Shown here in pieces: positions 50,131 through 62,650 of a DNA stretch of 64,000 bases (its first letter is position 1; each line of letters begins with the position of its first letter). Made by a program: the position numbers and the translations under genes. Source of the stretch: Ceratopteris richardii. Its lineage: Eukaryota > Streptophyta > Polypodiopsida > Polypodiales > Pteridaceae. Location of the stretch: contig CM035433.1 in the NCBI GenBank assembly GCA_020310875.1, forward strand, positions 108,367,758 through 108,431,757, given 5' to 3'. The notes beneath the pieces were generated by a model, which made no database searches, had not been told where the DNA came from, and saw only the letters and a program-made list of their open reading frames with translations.

Positions 50131-50779
50131 AGCAGATCATCTCTCTAGGCTCACATCGGGAGAAGCCCCACAAGGAGTGTCAGATGACCTTCCTGATGCT
50201 TACTTGTTTAATTTGGAAGTGGTGCCGCAGTGGGCCAAGCCAATAGTACCAGTATTGACATACGGGCCTAATCATCCAGTGGTAAACACACGGAATAGAG
50301 AGATCGTAAAAGCTCAAAAGTATCACATCATGGCCGGAAGCATGTACAAGCACACAGATCAAGGGATCTTGGCTTGTTGCGTAGAAGAGGATGAGTACGC
50401 TAAATGGTTGCAATTAGCACATGTAGGTGCGTTAGAGCAACACCATTCAAAACAACGAACGTTGCAGACTCTAAAGAGATTCGGAGTGCATTGGCCAACT
50501 ATGGAAGCGGATGTCCAAAAGTTGTGCAAGGAATGCCCAATCTGTTGCAATAAACCACCTGTGGAACATGCCACTCTCTATCAAGTATCCATTGTGCCAG
50601 ATTGGAGTGAACCTCTAGTATCATTCTTGAGGACAAACACATTCCCTCCAGACATGACTCTGGCAAGAAAAAGGAGTTTAGAACAAGAAGCCCTGGATTA
50701 CTCACTCATTGGTGATAATCTATACAAACGCGGTAAGGATGGTTACCTGAGACTGTGTGTCCATGAGAGTGAATATCTT

Positions 50780-51720
50780 AAGATCTTGGAAACTGCTCAC
50801 CAAGGTGTAGCAGGAGGACACTTTGGACCAGATCGGGTAATCAAGGCAATACTATTTGCGGGCTTCTGGTGGCCTACCCTTCACATGGATGCACATACCT
50901 ATGTGAAACGGTGTGATGTCTGTCAGAGGACTCAGTATCCTATACGCAAAGATGAGATGCCCCTGAAACCTATGATGGGTGGACGTGCATTCTCTAAGTG
51001 GGGAATAGACTTCGTAGGTCCTATTAATCCCCCAGCTAAGGGTTCTCATGCGGAATACATCATTGTGGCAACAGATTATCTCACCAAGTGGGTAGAGGTA
51101 AAAGCTACAACCAAGAACGATGCTCAAACAACTGCCAAATTCTTGTTTGAGAATGTATTCACGAGATATGGACTACCTATAGAGCTTGTAAGTGATAGAG
51201 GCACTCATTTCTTAAATGAAGTAATTGAAAATCTACTCCAAGAATTCTTGGTAATACACAAGAAGTCTGCCCCTTATCACCCTCAAGCTAATGGACAAGC
51301 TGAGAGCACTAATAAGATTTTATGCAATGTACTGACGAAATTAGTGAACACTAAACGCTCTGATTGGGACAAACAGCTACACCATGCTGTTTGGGCATAC
51401 CGAGTGGCCTACAAAACGGTACTCCAAGCCACCCCCTTTCAGATGGTATTCAGCCAAAACGCTGTGCTACCCTTGGACTTCCTAATCCCTACATTGAGAG
51501 TAGCACAAGAGCACGAATGGACAGGTCATGAGCTCTCATCTAGGATCTTTGACCTTGAACTATTAGGAGAAACAAGACTGAGAGCCGCCGCAGGAATATA
51601 TGCAGCCAAGAAGAGACAGAAGGCATATTTTGATGCCCATGTGAAGGATAAGGGCTTGAAAGCAGGAGATCTAGTCTTAGTCTATACACTAAAACAACAA
51701 GCGAGGAAGCTAGAAAAGAG
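50780..51720 (+). CDS. Element 2 integrase
   Basis: HHCC domain (HQGVAGGHFGPDRV ... CDVCQRTQ, 50797-50935), DDE core (GIDFVGPINPP near 51003, LVSDRGTHFLNEV near 51187, PQANGQAESTNK near 51282), C-terminal AGDLVLVYTLKQQARKLEKR near 51662-51720. No chromodomain is seen, consistent with a non-chromovirus. Confidence 0.92.
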
Positions 51721-52059
51721 AGGCTACGGACCTATGATCATCAATAGGATCTCCACAAGCGGAGCAGTACAATTGGCCACATTAGAAGGTGATGTCCTCC
51801 CAAATTATATTAGCGGTTGCAGAGTCAAGTTATATCAAGAACCCCTCACGGAGGAAATGCTAAGCCGACTCAACACTGCTAAGAAACGCAAAGAGTGAAG
51901 AAAAGCGCATTCGAGAAGAGGCTCAAGCAGAGGCTTTAGAACGCATCAGAAGGATGAAGTTACGCAGACAAGGCCGAGATATGACTACAACAGTTGACCA
52001 TGCAGATCAAGGATATCCCATGGCCATGTGTGAAGTTGCAGGAACAAGCTCGAGTAGAA

Positions 52060-52440
52060 TAATTGATAGACGTCCTTTCATAACCATAGATATAGGACAA
52101 GGAAAGAGTGCAAGGACCGTAAGAGCCTTGATTGACTCAGGTGCGGCCACTAGCGCTGTTAAGTTGTCTTACTGTCAAGAGTTACAGTTAACTGTCCATC
52201 CTGTGGAAGCATATCTCATAGGATTGGGAGGCGTGGAAACCCCTTGTATGGGCGAGGTGGAACTTCCCCTCTACATTCACGATGAGGCAATGACCGTTAA
52301 AGTACTAGTGTGTCAAGATGAGGATCTCACTGAACCTCTCGTCTTGGGTCAAGATTGGATCTATGACCAAGCAGTCAATCTAAACCTAAGAAGTGGACTT
52401 CTCCAGGTTTGGCTCAATCATAGTCGAGTTACAGTAGAAT
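52060..52440 (+). CDS. Element 2 second aspartic-protease-like domain
   Basis: RRPFITIDIGQGKSARTVRA, then LIDSGAATSAVKLSYC (near 52130-52175), GLGGVETPCMGEVELPLY, and PLVLGQDWIYDQA (near 52337-52375). About 90% identical to the matching domain of element 1 (11 differences in 116, hand count), so it was maintained in both lineages. Its role after integrase is unknown; cleavage of the downstream extra protein is one possibility. Confidence 0.7.
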
Positions 52441-52479
52441 TAGACAATGGAGCACTCAAGGAGCTAGGAAAGGCACAGA

Positions 52480-53240
52480 CTCCTGGTCCTTCCAGGGGTA
52501 CACATGAAGATGACCATGCTGTTCTTGTTCAAAACCCTGTGTTGCAGAGGAATGACATTTGCAAAAAAGGAGTCAGGGATGCAACGGATCTCCCTTCTTT
52601 TCCAAAGGCCAGAAGGAGGCAGCAACCAAAGGCGGATCACAAGCAGAAGAAGCAGAGAACTACTTATGTCCGAGATCAAAAATACCTGCGCAGCAGAATG
52701 TCCCAGCAAATAAACCAGGTGTGGGTGCGGAAAGGCGAACGACCGGGTGCACCACCGTCAACTACGCGGGCAAAGCCTCTTATTAGTAACCAACAACACG
52801 ATGCTAATAAGGAGTCTTTCAGAAATTCTTCTGCTAAAGTAAAATCTATTTGGGTGCCCAAGAAGTCGATGAAGGCAAGCCCACAATCTAGCCAAATTTG
52901 GGTGCCTAAGGCTTGCTTGAGGGCACAAGTAGCTACGCCAAGGCCACAACCTATGCAGCATAACCCATCTACGAGTACAACCAGAATTCCCTCGTGCTCA
53001 ACACTTAGGAACACACCAAGACCCATGAGCATGCATGTAATCACTTATAAGTGGGTCCCTAAAAGGTCCCATTCCCAAACAGCGACACCGACACAGCTCT
53101 CTAGAGTCTCTACGAAACCGAAAGCAAAGCCCATCCACTGCATTTGGCAGTCTAAGACCTGTAATAAACCCCCGACCCCAATTTGTAAATTCACCCCACT
53201 TACTAACGGCATTAGTCTCCTAGGAATACACAAACGTTAA
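52480..53240 (+). CDS. Element 2 linker region with repeated WVPK motifs
   Basis: Continues in frame from the second protease-like domain. It contains spaced copies of a Trp-Val-Pro/Arg-Lys motif: NQVWVRKGER, KSIWVPKKSM, SQIWVPKACL, TYKWVPKRSH. It is basic and proline-rich, with no known domain. The matching region of element 1 (58250-58900) keeps the same motifs at about two-thirds protein identity. Confidence 0.6.
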
Positions 53241-53329
53241 CTACACTCACTGTCTTCGTGCACTTACTAACCACTAACTCATCATCTGCCTCATGTTAAT
53301 GTTGTAACGGGGACAGCAACGGATTTACT

Positions 53330-56300
53330 ATGTCCATTACGATGTTAACACATGCTTCTATATTCTCACAGAATCAGAAGGCAAGCAGTAAAATGGCAGA
53401 AGCGACAGGTTCGGGCTCACAAGTGGGAATACTTACTGCGGGAATTGATGTGGATAGTATACCCGTGGATGTGCCCCCGACGGAACGACCAGTGGAGATG
53501 CTACACCTTCAGCAACTCCCGGTGCCAGATCCACCTACAGGCATCACGGAAAGAGTTCATGCCAATTCTCATTGGTTCAATGGCATGCCCGGTCCATTAG
53601 GTGAGGCCAAGTATATCTGGGAGTCTAAATGCGAGTATGACAGATCATGGGTGCGATTCCAATTTTTCTCCAAGGAGTTCGAGACTCTACAGAACACACA
53701 AGATCTACAGATCATATGGCAACGAGCAGGATTGGCGGAATATTTTGAAGCCCCACTACCTAAACCCGATCTCCTCCGATGTTATTATCTGGTCTCCACA
53801 TTACAAGCTCATGAAGATAAGGACCAACCCGGATCATTTGTTCTCCCCTCACTGCTGGGCAACAACGAGTTAAAGAGGTTTGAACTTACTGTGGAGCTGG
53901 TGAGTGATGCTTTAAATATGCATGGCACGCATGTACCCTCAGAAAAGGATGCTCTCGTTCCCACCAACATGAAGGACAGGAAACTAGTGAAGCTGAAAGA
54001 CATGGGAGCACTCACCCCAAATGTGTCCATCCCTCTCCGAATGTGCATGCAACACTTCGCCTTCCCCGGTCAAGATCGATTCACGCAACCACACAAGAAG
54101 ATCTGGTTTGCTCTCTACTTGGCGGAAGCAGGTGCGTTACCTATTAAGCTACCAGTGTGGATTATAGATCAGTTGTATGAAGCAAACAAACGGGCATCTA
54201 GGAAATTAGTGGTGAACGGATGCTGTGCACTCACACGCATCATTTATCGATGCTTGGCATATGATGTCCCCATTGAGCGTGCCTTAACTTGGGCACAACT
54301 ACAAATGTTTAAAAGGCTCAAGACATCCACACATCAGTCCAAGCGCATGAGGGGCGCGATCCCTTGCGTCCAGACACGGGAAGTCCTGACTACTCCTGAG
54401 GCATCACCATTAAGAGAGGGCACGGTACCTCCCTTTACCATTAGGATACCCAGGTCGGAATCCGACACTACGACACAACCTACCCCATCGGCTCCTCCTG
54501 TCACACCTGAGTTCGAATTTGCGGCCACTGGAGAGGCTGAAGGACTGGACCCCCAGGATTTCGAAGCATTCCTACAAAGCACACAATTCTCTGATGTGGA
54601 GTTTTATTCAGAGGCAGAGGAGCAGGGCACATCCTCACGAAGAAGAAGAAAGTCTACAGACGGTAGACATGTCCATTGGAGTGACGCTCAGCAAAGTCAA
54701 CAACACGGACACCCGGAAGAAGAAGAAGCGTATTAAGAAGAGACCACTGAAGCCCCAGCATATACAGCAGAACTCCGAAGGTTGTATCAGATTATGGAAA
54801 GAGTGCGATCGCAGCAGTTACTCACTGAATAGAGCAGCAGAGTACTTATGACTCAGTTGTTGGAAGAAGCGGGAGTTGACTCAGAGTACAGGGAAGGTCT
54901 CTTATTGATGGCAGAAACATATGGAGTTGTGGAAGCTGTGCGCATTGCCATTCAGAGGCCTTCAGTTCAATATGACCCACGAAGGTTCCAGACACGACCT
55001 CGCCCAGGTAAAAATATACAAATTCCCGTTACAGTTGCAGAAGAGCCGACTACTACACCTGAAACTATCAGAACAACCTCCCAGACAGCTAGCCAACAGC
55101 ACCCAGCCACCCATGAGGAGTCCACCGAACCACTACCACCTACTCCCCCACCATCACCTCCTAGAAGAGAAACAGTAGAAACCACATCGACTACTCAACC
55201 CACCGACCCCACCTTCATCTTCCGTACTCCGATCTCCAGTGCCACCCTATTCTCTACCACTGATAATCCTATCTTCGAAGACAACCCCAACACTACACAA
55301 TCCGCCGAACCCCTCCTAGACCCTGCCCTAGGGCAACCATCCCCAACGCCCTCAGCCACGGGTCATCCTGACCCTAGATCTACATTCATGGGCTTCCCTG
55401 CTACCACGCAACCCTTTCAGCCCTCCTCAAACGTACGACCTCAACCCCCGATATCCCTCTCTCCATTTCTACAATCCCTCCAGGACATCTTTGCTAGGGC
55501 TTTTCAACCAGGCCCTCAACCATTCCCTGTCTTTTCAGCTCCCCACCCCACTTCACATCTATTCACCACTTCCACACACACACCACCTACCATACCAGTG
55601 TATATGGCAGGCCCCACACTAACACCCACTCCTGAAGGGATGGACATTTCACCACCCACGGCACCTCCACCCACGGTTTCACCTCCTCCCATTCCCCCTC
55701 CACCAATTTCACCCACACACACAACTTTCGTAGACACATCATTCACTGTCTCCCTTCCCCAATTCCCTTCCCATGCATCTTCCACGGTAAACACCCCCCA
55801 CTCATCTATAGGTAATGCATTGGACACCATGTTGGCTTGTATATCAAATTTAAGAACAGATTACATTCAGTTCCAGCAACAAAACGCACGCCTGCAAGAG
55901 CACTCAGCGACACTACAGCTCCGCCTTGCGGTACTAGAAGAGGAGAACGCTCGCCTCCACACACAGTTCCAAACCCTCCAAGACGCCCATAATATATTGG
56001 AGGTACAGCTACAGAACGTAGATCAAGAAGCAGTGCAGGTGGTAGAAGGTCACCTACGGACACAGCTGGAACGCAACTCAAAACTTCAGCGAAATATGGC
56101 GCTACTTAAACGCCATCTTGCGGCTGCTCAGGAAGAGAACAGACGACTGCAAATACAAAATCAAGAGAACCTGGAGGCAGCTATTGAGAGCACACCGGGG
56201 GCACCCATTAGTCCATCCAAGTTTCAAGCAGTGACCCCCGATAATATAAAGATTATATTGGAAGATTATGCCATGTTGCTCGAAGCACATGATAAGCTAT

Positions 56301-57661
56301 CGGAGGAGCTGGGACAACTAAAGCAGGAACACCAACAAGCACCAGCAGCTGCCCCTCCAACCACCCCCTCTGCGGCTTCGCTTCACACAGACGCAGAGGC
56401 CATCAAAGATCTCCAGGAATAGGTAACTGAATTGCAAACACGCCTACTACAATATGAGAGACCATCGTCCCCTCCGGAGGCTCCCACGGACAAAGAAGTT
56501 GTGCAAATTCCTGTGGAACAAACGTTTGATGAAGAATATGATCCGCAACCATTCCCAGGAGGCCAACAAACAGAAGAAGCGCAGGACACGTTTGAGGCAC
56601 CACGGCCACCATGGTTACGACAAGTGGAGGAAATAGGGACCTCGCATGAAGAGCGCACCGTAGTGCAAAATCAGGCTATGAGGGTCATAGAGGAGACTGT
56701 TTTACAATCAGATTACTTCAAGAACTTGTCATCGAGACGCCTGATTCTCTCATCGGAACTCCAGTACAGGCCATATTATATTATCTTGGCTGATTATAAT
56801 GCAGAAATACAAAGAGTCACGGGTCAGATTCCTACTTTTGCGACCCAATTTCAACCCGAAGACCTTCCTCCAGAGGTGCGAAAAGGCAAGATTCGTCAAC
56901 AAACATGGCGTCAGAAACTTTTAGAGACTTATCCAGAAATGCTACGCACATGGAACAACGCGCCGTTGCACCTCCTGTACAACCCATGCTACGGTCCAGT
57001 TTCTCGCTGCAGGTCGTGGAAGGCATTTAATATCAAGGTACAGAACAATGCGCAATGCAAGGAATGGCTGAACTACCCGTACATCGCGCCACCACAAGGA
57101 CCACCATCGATAGCATATATGATGGGGACCATTCGCCACTGGATGCCGCGCTTGAAGCCCATGCCAGATGTAGCAGCGCAAATGATGCTTAAAATCTTAG
57201 ATATGATGGAAGTAGTGCTGAAGACCTTTAGAAATGCAGCCGCACCACAGGTACGTCTTCCGGGGTTTAGCAATGGAAATTACGATTTGGTGTATGACAT
57301 GAGCACCACCCCCAGTATCCGTGTGGCTTACGCTTGGCATGCACGCATCAAGTACCTCCCCGCCTGCTACAAACAGACCTTCGAAGAAATGTTCAGATCA
57401 GGTTTCTGGGAGTACCACTCGGAGATTTTCGCACCAAAGCCGACACATCTGCTTCAACTGTTTGCTTGTGAACAAGCAATGTATTCAGAGTACTACACCA
57501 CCCCGCAACCAGAGACCCCCGGTGCAATAAATTGGGAGGCATTGGAAGCCGATCTAGCAAGAGGCTTAAGGATAGGAGAACATGAACTGGCCACCAATGT
57601 CATCCAATATTACATCGACCACCCGCGCGAACAAAGGTCTGTCAGGGGCGACAGACGCTAG
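53330..57661 (+). CDS. Element 2 extra ORF region between pol and 3' LTR
   Basis: About 1,400 codons of coding-like sequence. N-terminal conserved domain (about 53400-54330) with HANSHWFNGMPGPLGEAKY, PLPKPDLLRCYYLVSTL, MCMQHFAFPGQDRF, KKIWFALYL and GCCALTRIIYRCLAYDVP; an acidic stretch; a proline/threonine-rich middle (about 55050-55800); a coiled coil (about 55850-56180, LAVLEEENARLHTQFQTL); and a C-terminal domain (about 56620-57600) with LETYPEMLRTWNN and PCYGPV. No signal peptide or membrane segment is visible. It sits where Athila elements carry their env-like ORF, but I cannot assign it to Env or any known family. A few breaks. Confidence 0.7.
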
Positions 57662-57672
57662 GAAGGGGGGAG
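57659..57672 (+). promoter_or_regulatory. Polypurine tract of element 2
   Basis: TAGGAAGGGGGGAG immediately before the 3' LTR; it overlaps the end of the extra ORF. Confidence 0.9.
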
Positions 57673-58241
57673 TGTTGGCACACAAAGCAACAAAGGAATC
57701 ATGCACAATACGGCAACAAGGCCAGATCATTTTTTCCCATAGATTATGTACAATTCAAGTGATTTTAATCACTACACAAACATTGTAAATCCCATTTTTG
57801 GTAGATTAGACTCCATTTTGTGCAAGCCGAGGAGTCCTCGAGCTTGAGGAGTATTAGAAGTACCATCGTACCAATTTTCATAATTTTTAGACTTCGTTTG
57901 AGCCCTCAAATAAGCCCTGGAACCTAATTTTTAACTAGGCCGGACACTAGGTCTGGACAGGGCCAAAAGCTAGTCAAAAACTATAAAAAGAGCTAGAGAG
58001 CTCATTTTTGAGGTTAGATTATAATTGAAACGAACTTGTAAGAGCATTTTGAAAGTAATCTAAAAGCTCCATTGATTCTCACTCTTTGTCTTGCCGTGTG
58101 TGCGCGTGTGTGTGTATGTGTGTGCATGCTAGTGTGCTTCTCACTCACGCACTTGTGCCGCCACTTGCTCGAGGTCTTCATACCATCCTCACGTCTTCCC
58201 GGATTGACATTAAAGGAGGTGCTACTCATCATTGAGCTACA
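57673..58241 (+). repeat. 3' LTR of gypsy element 2
   Basis: 569 bp, two differences from the 5' LTR, both G in the 5' copy and A in the 3' copy. Confidence 0.95.
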
Positions 58242-58249
58242 GTAAGGTA

Positions 58250-58900
58250 CGAACTCCTGGTCCTTCCAGGGGCGCACATGAAGTTGACTATGCTATTCTT
58301 GTCCAAAACTGTATGATGCAGAAAGCTGCTCGTCTCAACAACGAAGTCAAGGATAAGATGGTACTCCATTCTTTCCCAAAGGCCAGAAGGATGCAACGGC
58401 CAACGGTAGATCAAATACAGAAGAAGCAGAACACTACCTATGTCGGCGATCAAAAGTACCTGCGCAGCAAAATGTCTCAGCCAATGAAACAAGTGTGGAT
58501 GCGGAAGGGCGAACACCCGGTTGCCCTCAAGCCAACCACACGGGCAAAGCCTCTTATTAGTAACCAACAACACGACACTAATAAGAAGTCTTTCAGAAGT
58601 TCTTCGGCTAACGCGAAGTCTATTTGGGTACCCAAGAAGTCGATGAAGGCTAGCCCACAATCAAGACAAATTTGGGTGCCTAAGGCTTGTTTGCGGGCTC
58701 AAATGGCTACACTAAGACCACACCCTATACAGCATGATCCACTCACTTGCACAGCCGATACCCACTCGTTTTCAACACTCAGGAACACACCAAGGCCCAT
58801 GAACACAAATAGAATCACTTGTAAATGGGTCCCTAAAAGGACTCATTTTCAAGCCGACACCCCTATAAAGCTCTCAAGTTGTAAATCCATGCCCACCTAC
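58250..58900 (+). pseudogene. Element 1 linker region with WVPK motifs (resumed)
   Basis: First part of element 1 after the nested insertion. Starts RTPGPSRGAHEVD, aligned with QTPGPSRGTHEDD of element 2. Keeps KQVWMRKGEH, KSIWVPKKSMKA, RQIWVPKACLRA and CKWVPKRTHF. Fossil. Confidence 0.6.
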
Positions 58901-59059
58901 TAACTACATCACTCTCACACTACATCATTCCACCTAGCTCTTAGGTCTAACCAATCCCTAACTACACACACAAGCACCAAGCACTTACTAACCCCCTAAT
59001 CTCTCTCGAACCCCATGTTAATGTTGTAGCGGGGACAAAAACGGTTCTATCTTGTCCTT

Positions 59060-62000
59060 TACAATGTTAACACCTGTTTCTACATTCTCACAGAAGCACG
59101 AGGCAAGAAGTAACATGGCAGATACGGCAGGAACTAGCTCTCAGGCAGGCACCATCCCCCAAGTCATGGACCTTGAAAGTCTCCCAGTTGAGGAGGAATT
59201 GAAGGAACGCCCAGCGGCATTAAGGGCATTACATGCCATACCAGTTCAGAATCCTCCACAAGGGCACACTATGCCAGTCAGTAAAAACTCTCATTGGTTC
59301 AGTGATGTGGCAGGACCCCTAGGTGAAGGCACTTATATGTGGGAGGCCGAGATAGAATTCAATGGGCGTTGGGGCAGGTATCACTTTTTCACCAGGGAAT
59401 TTGAAAGACTGCAGAATAATGAGGGATTGAAACCTATATGGAAGAAGGCAGGACTCTACGAGTACTTCAAATTCCAATTGCCAAAGCCGGATTTTCTAAG
59501 ATGCTCTTATTTGATTAGCACCCTTACTCCGAGCAAAGACAAAAAGGGATACAACTCCTTTGTCCTCCCATCTCTCACAAGGGGCAATGAGCTCAAGCGT
59601 TTCAGATTGACTATCAACTTGGTAAGGGAAGCTCTGGACATGAAAGGTATGCACATTCCTACGGAGAAAGAGACTATGGTCCCCGACAATATGAAGAATA
59701 GGAATCTGACAAAGTTAAAAGACATGGTGGCAATGACGCCTACAATCGCCATTCATTTGCGAATGGTCATGCAACACTTTGCATTTCCCGCCCAAGAGAG
59801 GTTCACAATGCCACCTAAAAAGATATGGTTTAGTTTATACTTGGCTGATGCTTTTGATTTGACAATCAACATGCCTCACTGGATTATCGACCAAATCCAC
59901 TTGGCTCATCAAAGGTGGTATAAAAAACAAAAGTCTGTACTGTACGGATGCTGTGCTCTGACCAGGATTGTGTACAGATGTCTTGCCTATGATGTACCAA
60001 TGCAAAGGGCACTCATTTGGACCAGGGTACAAGAGTTTCAGCACCGATTATCCTCCGCAGGACCACCATCCAAGAAAATGAGAGGCGCCGTTCAGATGCC
60101 CTGCGCACAACCCCGCGGTGCAACATTGACTCTAGAGACCACTCCACGACTTCCAAGGCGGGTGCAACCCTTCACTATCAGATTACCAAGGCACAACACT
60201 GACGGACCTAATCTGGTGTTCCCACCCGTACCAACCGACCTAGAGTTTCCTCACGGATTCACTTTAGAAGACTTAAATGATGAGGAGGTAGCCAGAATCA
60301 TTGAGGCTATTAACGCAGAAGTCGAGGCAGAACAAGCTAGTGGACAACAAACTGCTACAGACCAACCCCATCCCAGACAACCAGAAATTATCGATGTGGA
60401 GGGTGAAGAAGAAGAAGGACAAGAGGAGGAACATGATGGACAATCCGAGGAAGAAGAGCAGGAATATGACCAGGAAGCCCTGCAAGTACTTGAAGGTGCC
60501 CCCGCTTACACGAAGGCATTGAAGAAGCTCTATGATACCATGAACAGAGTGCAAGAGCAACATAGACTGTCCCTAGCAGCAGGCAAGGCCCTCATGAATC
60601 AAATCCTTGAGGAGGAAGGTGTAGACGAGCAATACTGTGCCACCCTTGACATGATATCTGAGGCATTAGGCGTCCCTGAAACGGTGCATACCGCCCTTGC
60701 ACAAGCACGAAGAACGGAACGAAGATATGGCAGACGCCCCCCTCGAGCAGGAAAGCAGATGAATGTATTAGTATCAGAGCCACAAGGCACATCCACAACC
60801 ACGGGCACTACACACACTGTGCACGATACTGAAGAGACCCATGTGTCCAGTGCACCCCCATCACCCCCCTTGCCACCCCCGCCTCCCACTCCACCACATT
60901 CACCTCCCATTACCAATGTAACAACCACCGTCACTGCCTCCGAGTCCACTGCCATGACTGAAGCACAAACCGCCAATCAACCCACACACCCTCTCAACAC
61001 CTCCCTTGTATACACCTCCACTAACACTGTAATCCTAATGGCAGCTACTGACATCCCCATTCCCCCACTCACACTTTCGGGTAGTTCATATTCACAACTG
61101 CACACACCACTGTACACATTCACCACAATCACTGCACCCACAATTCCACTATTCACAATCACTCCCACTACTGCGTCCACCATGGATTTTATGGACATAT
61201 CACCCTCCACCGCACCTCTCCCTCCCCCCATACGGCCACAATCTCCCATTCCCCCACCACCCACTTCACCATTTTCCAGCACCGCATTCACACTTCCCTT
61301 CCCCTTTCGCTTTCCTTCTGCATTTAACACCCTTCCTGCACCCACCCCCATTAATAATGTATTTAATAACATGTATCAGTGCATGTCTCAGTTACAGCAA
61401 CACTATCAGCACCTCGATGCTCAGCATACAAGTTTGTTCAGGAGTCATGAAACATTACAAGGAAGATTCATGGACTTAGAGAAAGAAAAGAGGCTCTTAC
61501 AACAGCAGTTTAGTGCATTGCAAGAACAACATGAGCAATTAGTGGCAAATCCACCGCAGTCAGATGCAGAAGAAAGACAACGAATGGATGATCTGCTACA
61601 CTCCCAAATCACAGAGAACCTCAAGCTCCGCCGCAACATGGCTCTATTACGGAAGCATATGTCTGCAGCCCTGGAAGAAAATAGACGGCTTCAGACACAA
61701 AACGAAGAGAACTTGGAAGTAGCCATGGAAGGTTCCCCACAAGAAATTGACCCAGAGAAGTTCAAGGCCATTCCCTCGGACAATATGCAAATCATATTGG
61801 AAACCCATGCTGATCTCCTCGAAGCCCATGCAGCCTTAGAAAAAGAAAGAGACGAACTACTAAGGCAATTGGCAGCTCAACCAGAACCACCAAAAGAAGT
61901 CCCAACCACCACTGACACAACTGACGAAGTAGCAGCGCTCAAAGCACAACTCGAAGAATTACAAAAGAAAGTCCTCGAATATGAATGCCAACCCTCCCCC

Positions 62001-62650
62001 TTGGTGGAACCAGAACCTGAAGACCTAGTACCCATCGAAGTAGAGGAATCTTTTGAGGACCCGTATGTTCCGATGCCAGCACATGGAGGCAAGCAAACAG
62101 ACGAGGGCATGGACACCCTTGAAATAGAGGCTCCTGAATGGATGCAGAAATTGGAAAAAGTGGCCACAACCCATGATGATAGGGTGGCAGTCCAGATAGC
62201 ATCTATGTCACGCTTGGAAGAGGTGGTCATAAAATCGGACTATTTTAGGAACCTCTCTCATCATAGGTGGATCGGCTCATCCGACGATTTGTATGTTCCC
62301 TTCTGTGTCCTAATGGCTGACAACAATGCCAAAATAAAGCAACATACCTCAACGAAACCAACCTCCACCACACAATTCGCACCGGAAGACATCCCAGCGA
62401 GTGCCAAGCAGGGCAATATTCATCAACCGATGTGGAGGATTCGGCTGCTGGAAACCTACCCGGAAATGAATCGCACATGGAATAACATGCCCCTGTATAT
62501 CAAGTTCAATCCCTGCTACTGCCCTGTATTTTGAAGAAGGTCGTGGCCGGAATATACAAAAATGGTGCTGACAACGAGAGGATGTGAGAAATGGCTCAAT
62601 TATGTCTACTTAGCGCCACCCAAAGGCCAACCTACCGTAGGATACATGAT
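59060..62650 (+). pseudogene. Element 1 extra ORF, divergent homologue
   Basis: Same architecture as in element 2: N-terminal domain (NSHWFSDVAGPLGE, LPKPDFLRCSYLISTL, MQHFAFPAQERF, GCCALTRIVYRCLAYDVP), an acidic stretch (about 60380-60480), a proline/threonine-rich middle (about 60830-61330), a coiled coil (about 61440-61720), and a C-terminal domain (LLETYPEMNRTWNN near 62450). It agrees with element 2 at 46 of 80 residues in the first conserved block (hand count). The C-terminal part is cut by an inverted junction near 62650. No membrane segment seen. Fossil. Confidence 0.75.

Larger units (their letters stand above)
41133..58241 (+). mobile_element. Giant Ty3/gypsy element 2 (Athila-like), nested in element 1
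   Basis: 17,109 bp with 569-bp LTRs differing at 2 positions by hand count and a perfect GTAAG target duplication (41128-41132 and 58242-58246). tRNA-Asp primer site at 41711-41732; polypurine tract TAGGAAGGGGGGAG at 57659-57672. Gag and pol share one frame, as in many non-chromoviral gypsy elements. Parts: leader with minisatellite, gag, protease 1, RT, RNase H, integrase, protease-like 2, linker, extra ORF. A very recent insertion, about 0.2 million years at usual plant rates. Structurally whole, with only a few breaks in coding sequence. Confidence 0.95.
29935..62650 (+). mobile_element. Giant Ty3/gypsy element 1 (Athila-like), split by element 2
   Basis: Occupies 29935-41132 and resumes at 58242, ending near 62650 at an inverted junction. 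Order: 5' LTR, tRNA-Asp primer site, long leader with minisatellite, gag, protease 1, RT, RNase H, integrase, protease-like domain 2, WVPK linker, extra ORF. The 3' LTR is not in the window. Continuity across element 2 is shown by the GTAAG duplication and by base-to-base alignment of the two flanks with the same region of element 2 (near 52460-52490). The primer site and the ORF after integrase point to the Athila side of the non-chromoviral gypsy clade. A fossil with about half a dozen or more breaks. Confidence 0.88.

Noticed and set aside
53330-57661. Envelope glycoprotein gene
   Set aside because: The position fits an env-like ORF, but I see no signal peptide, membrane anchor or glycoprotein layout. 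Proline-rich and coiled-coil regions dominate.
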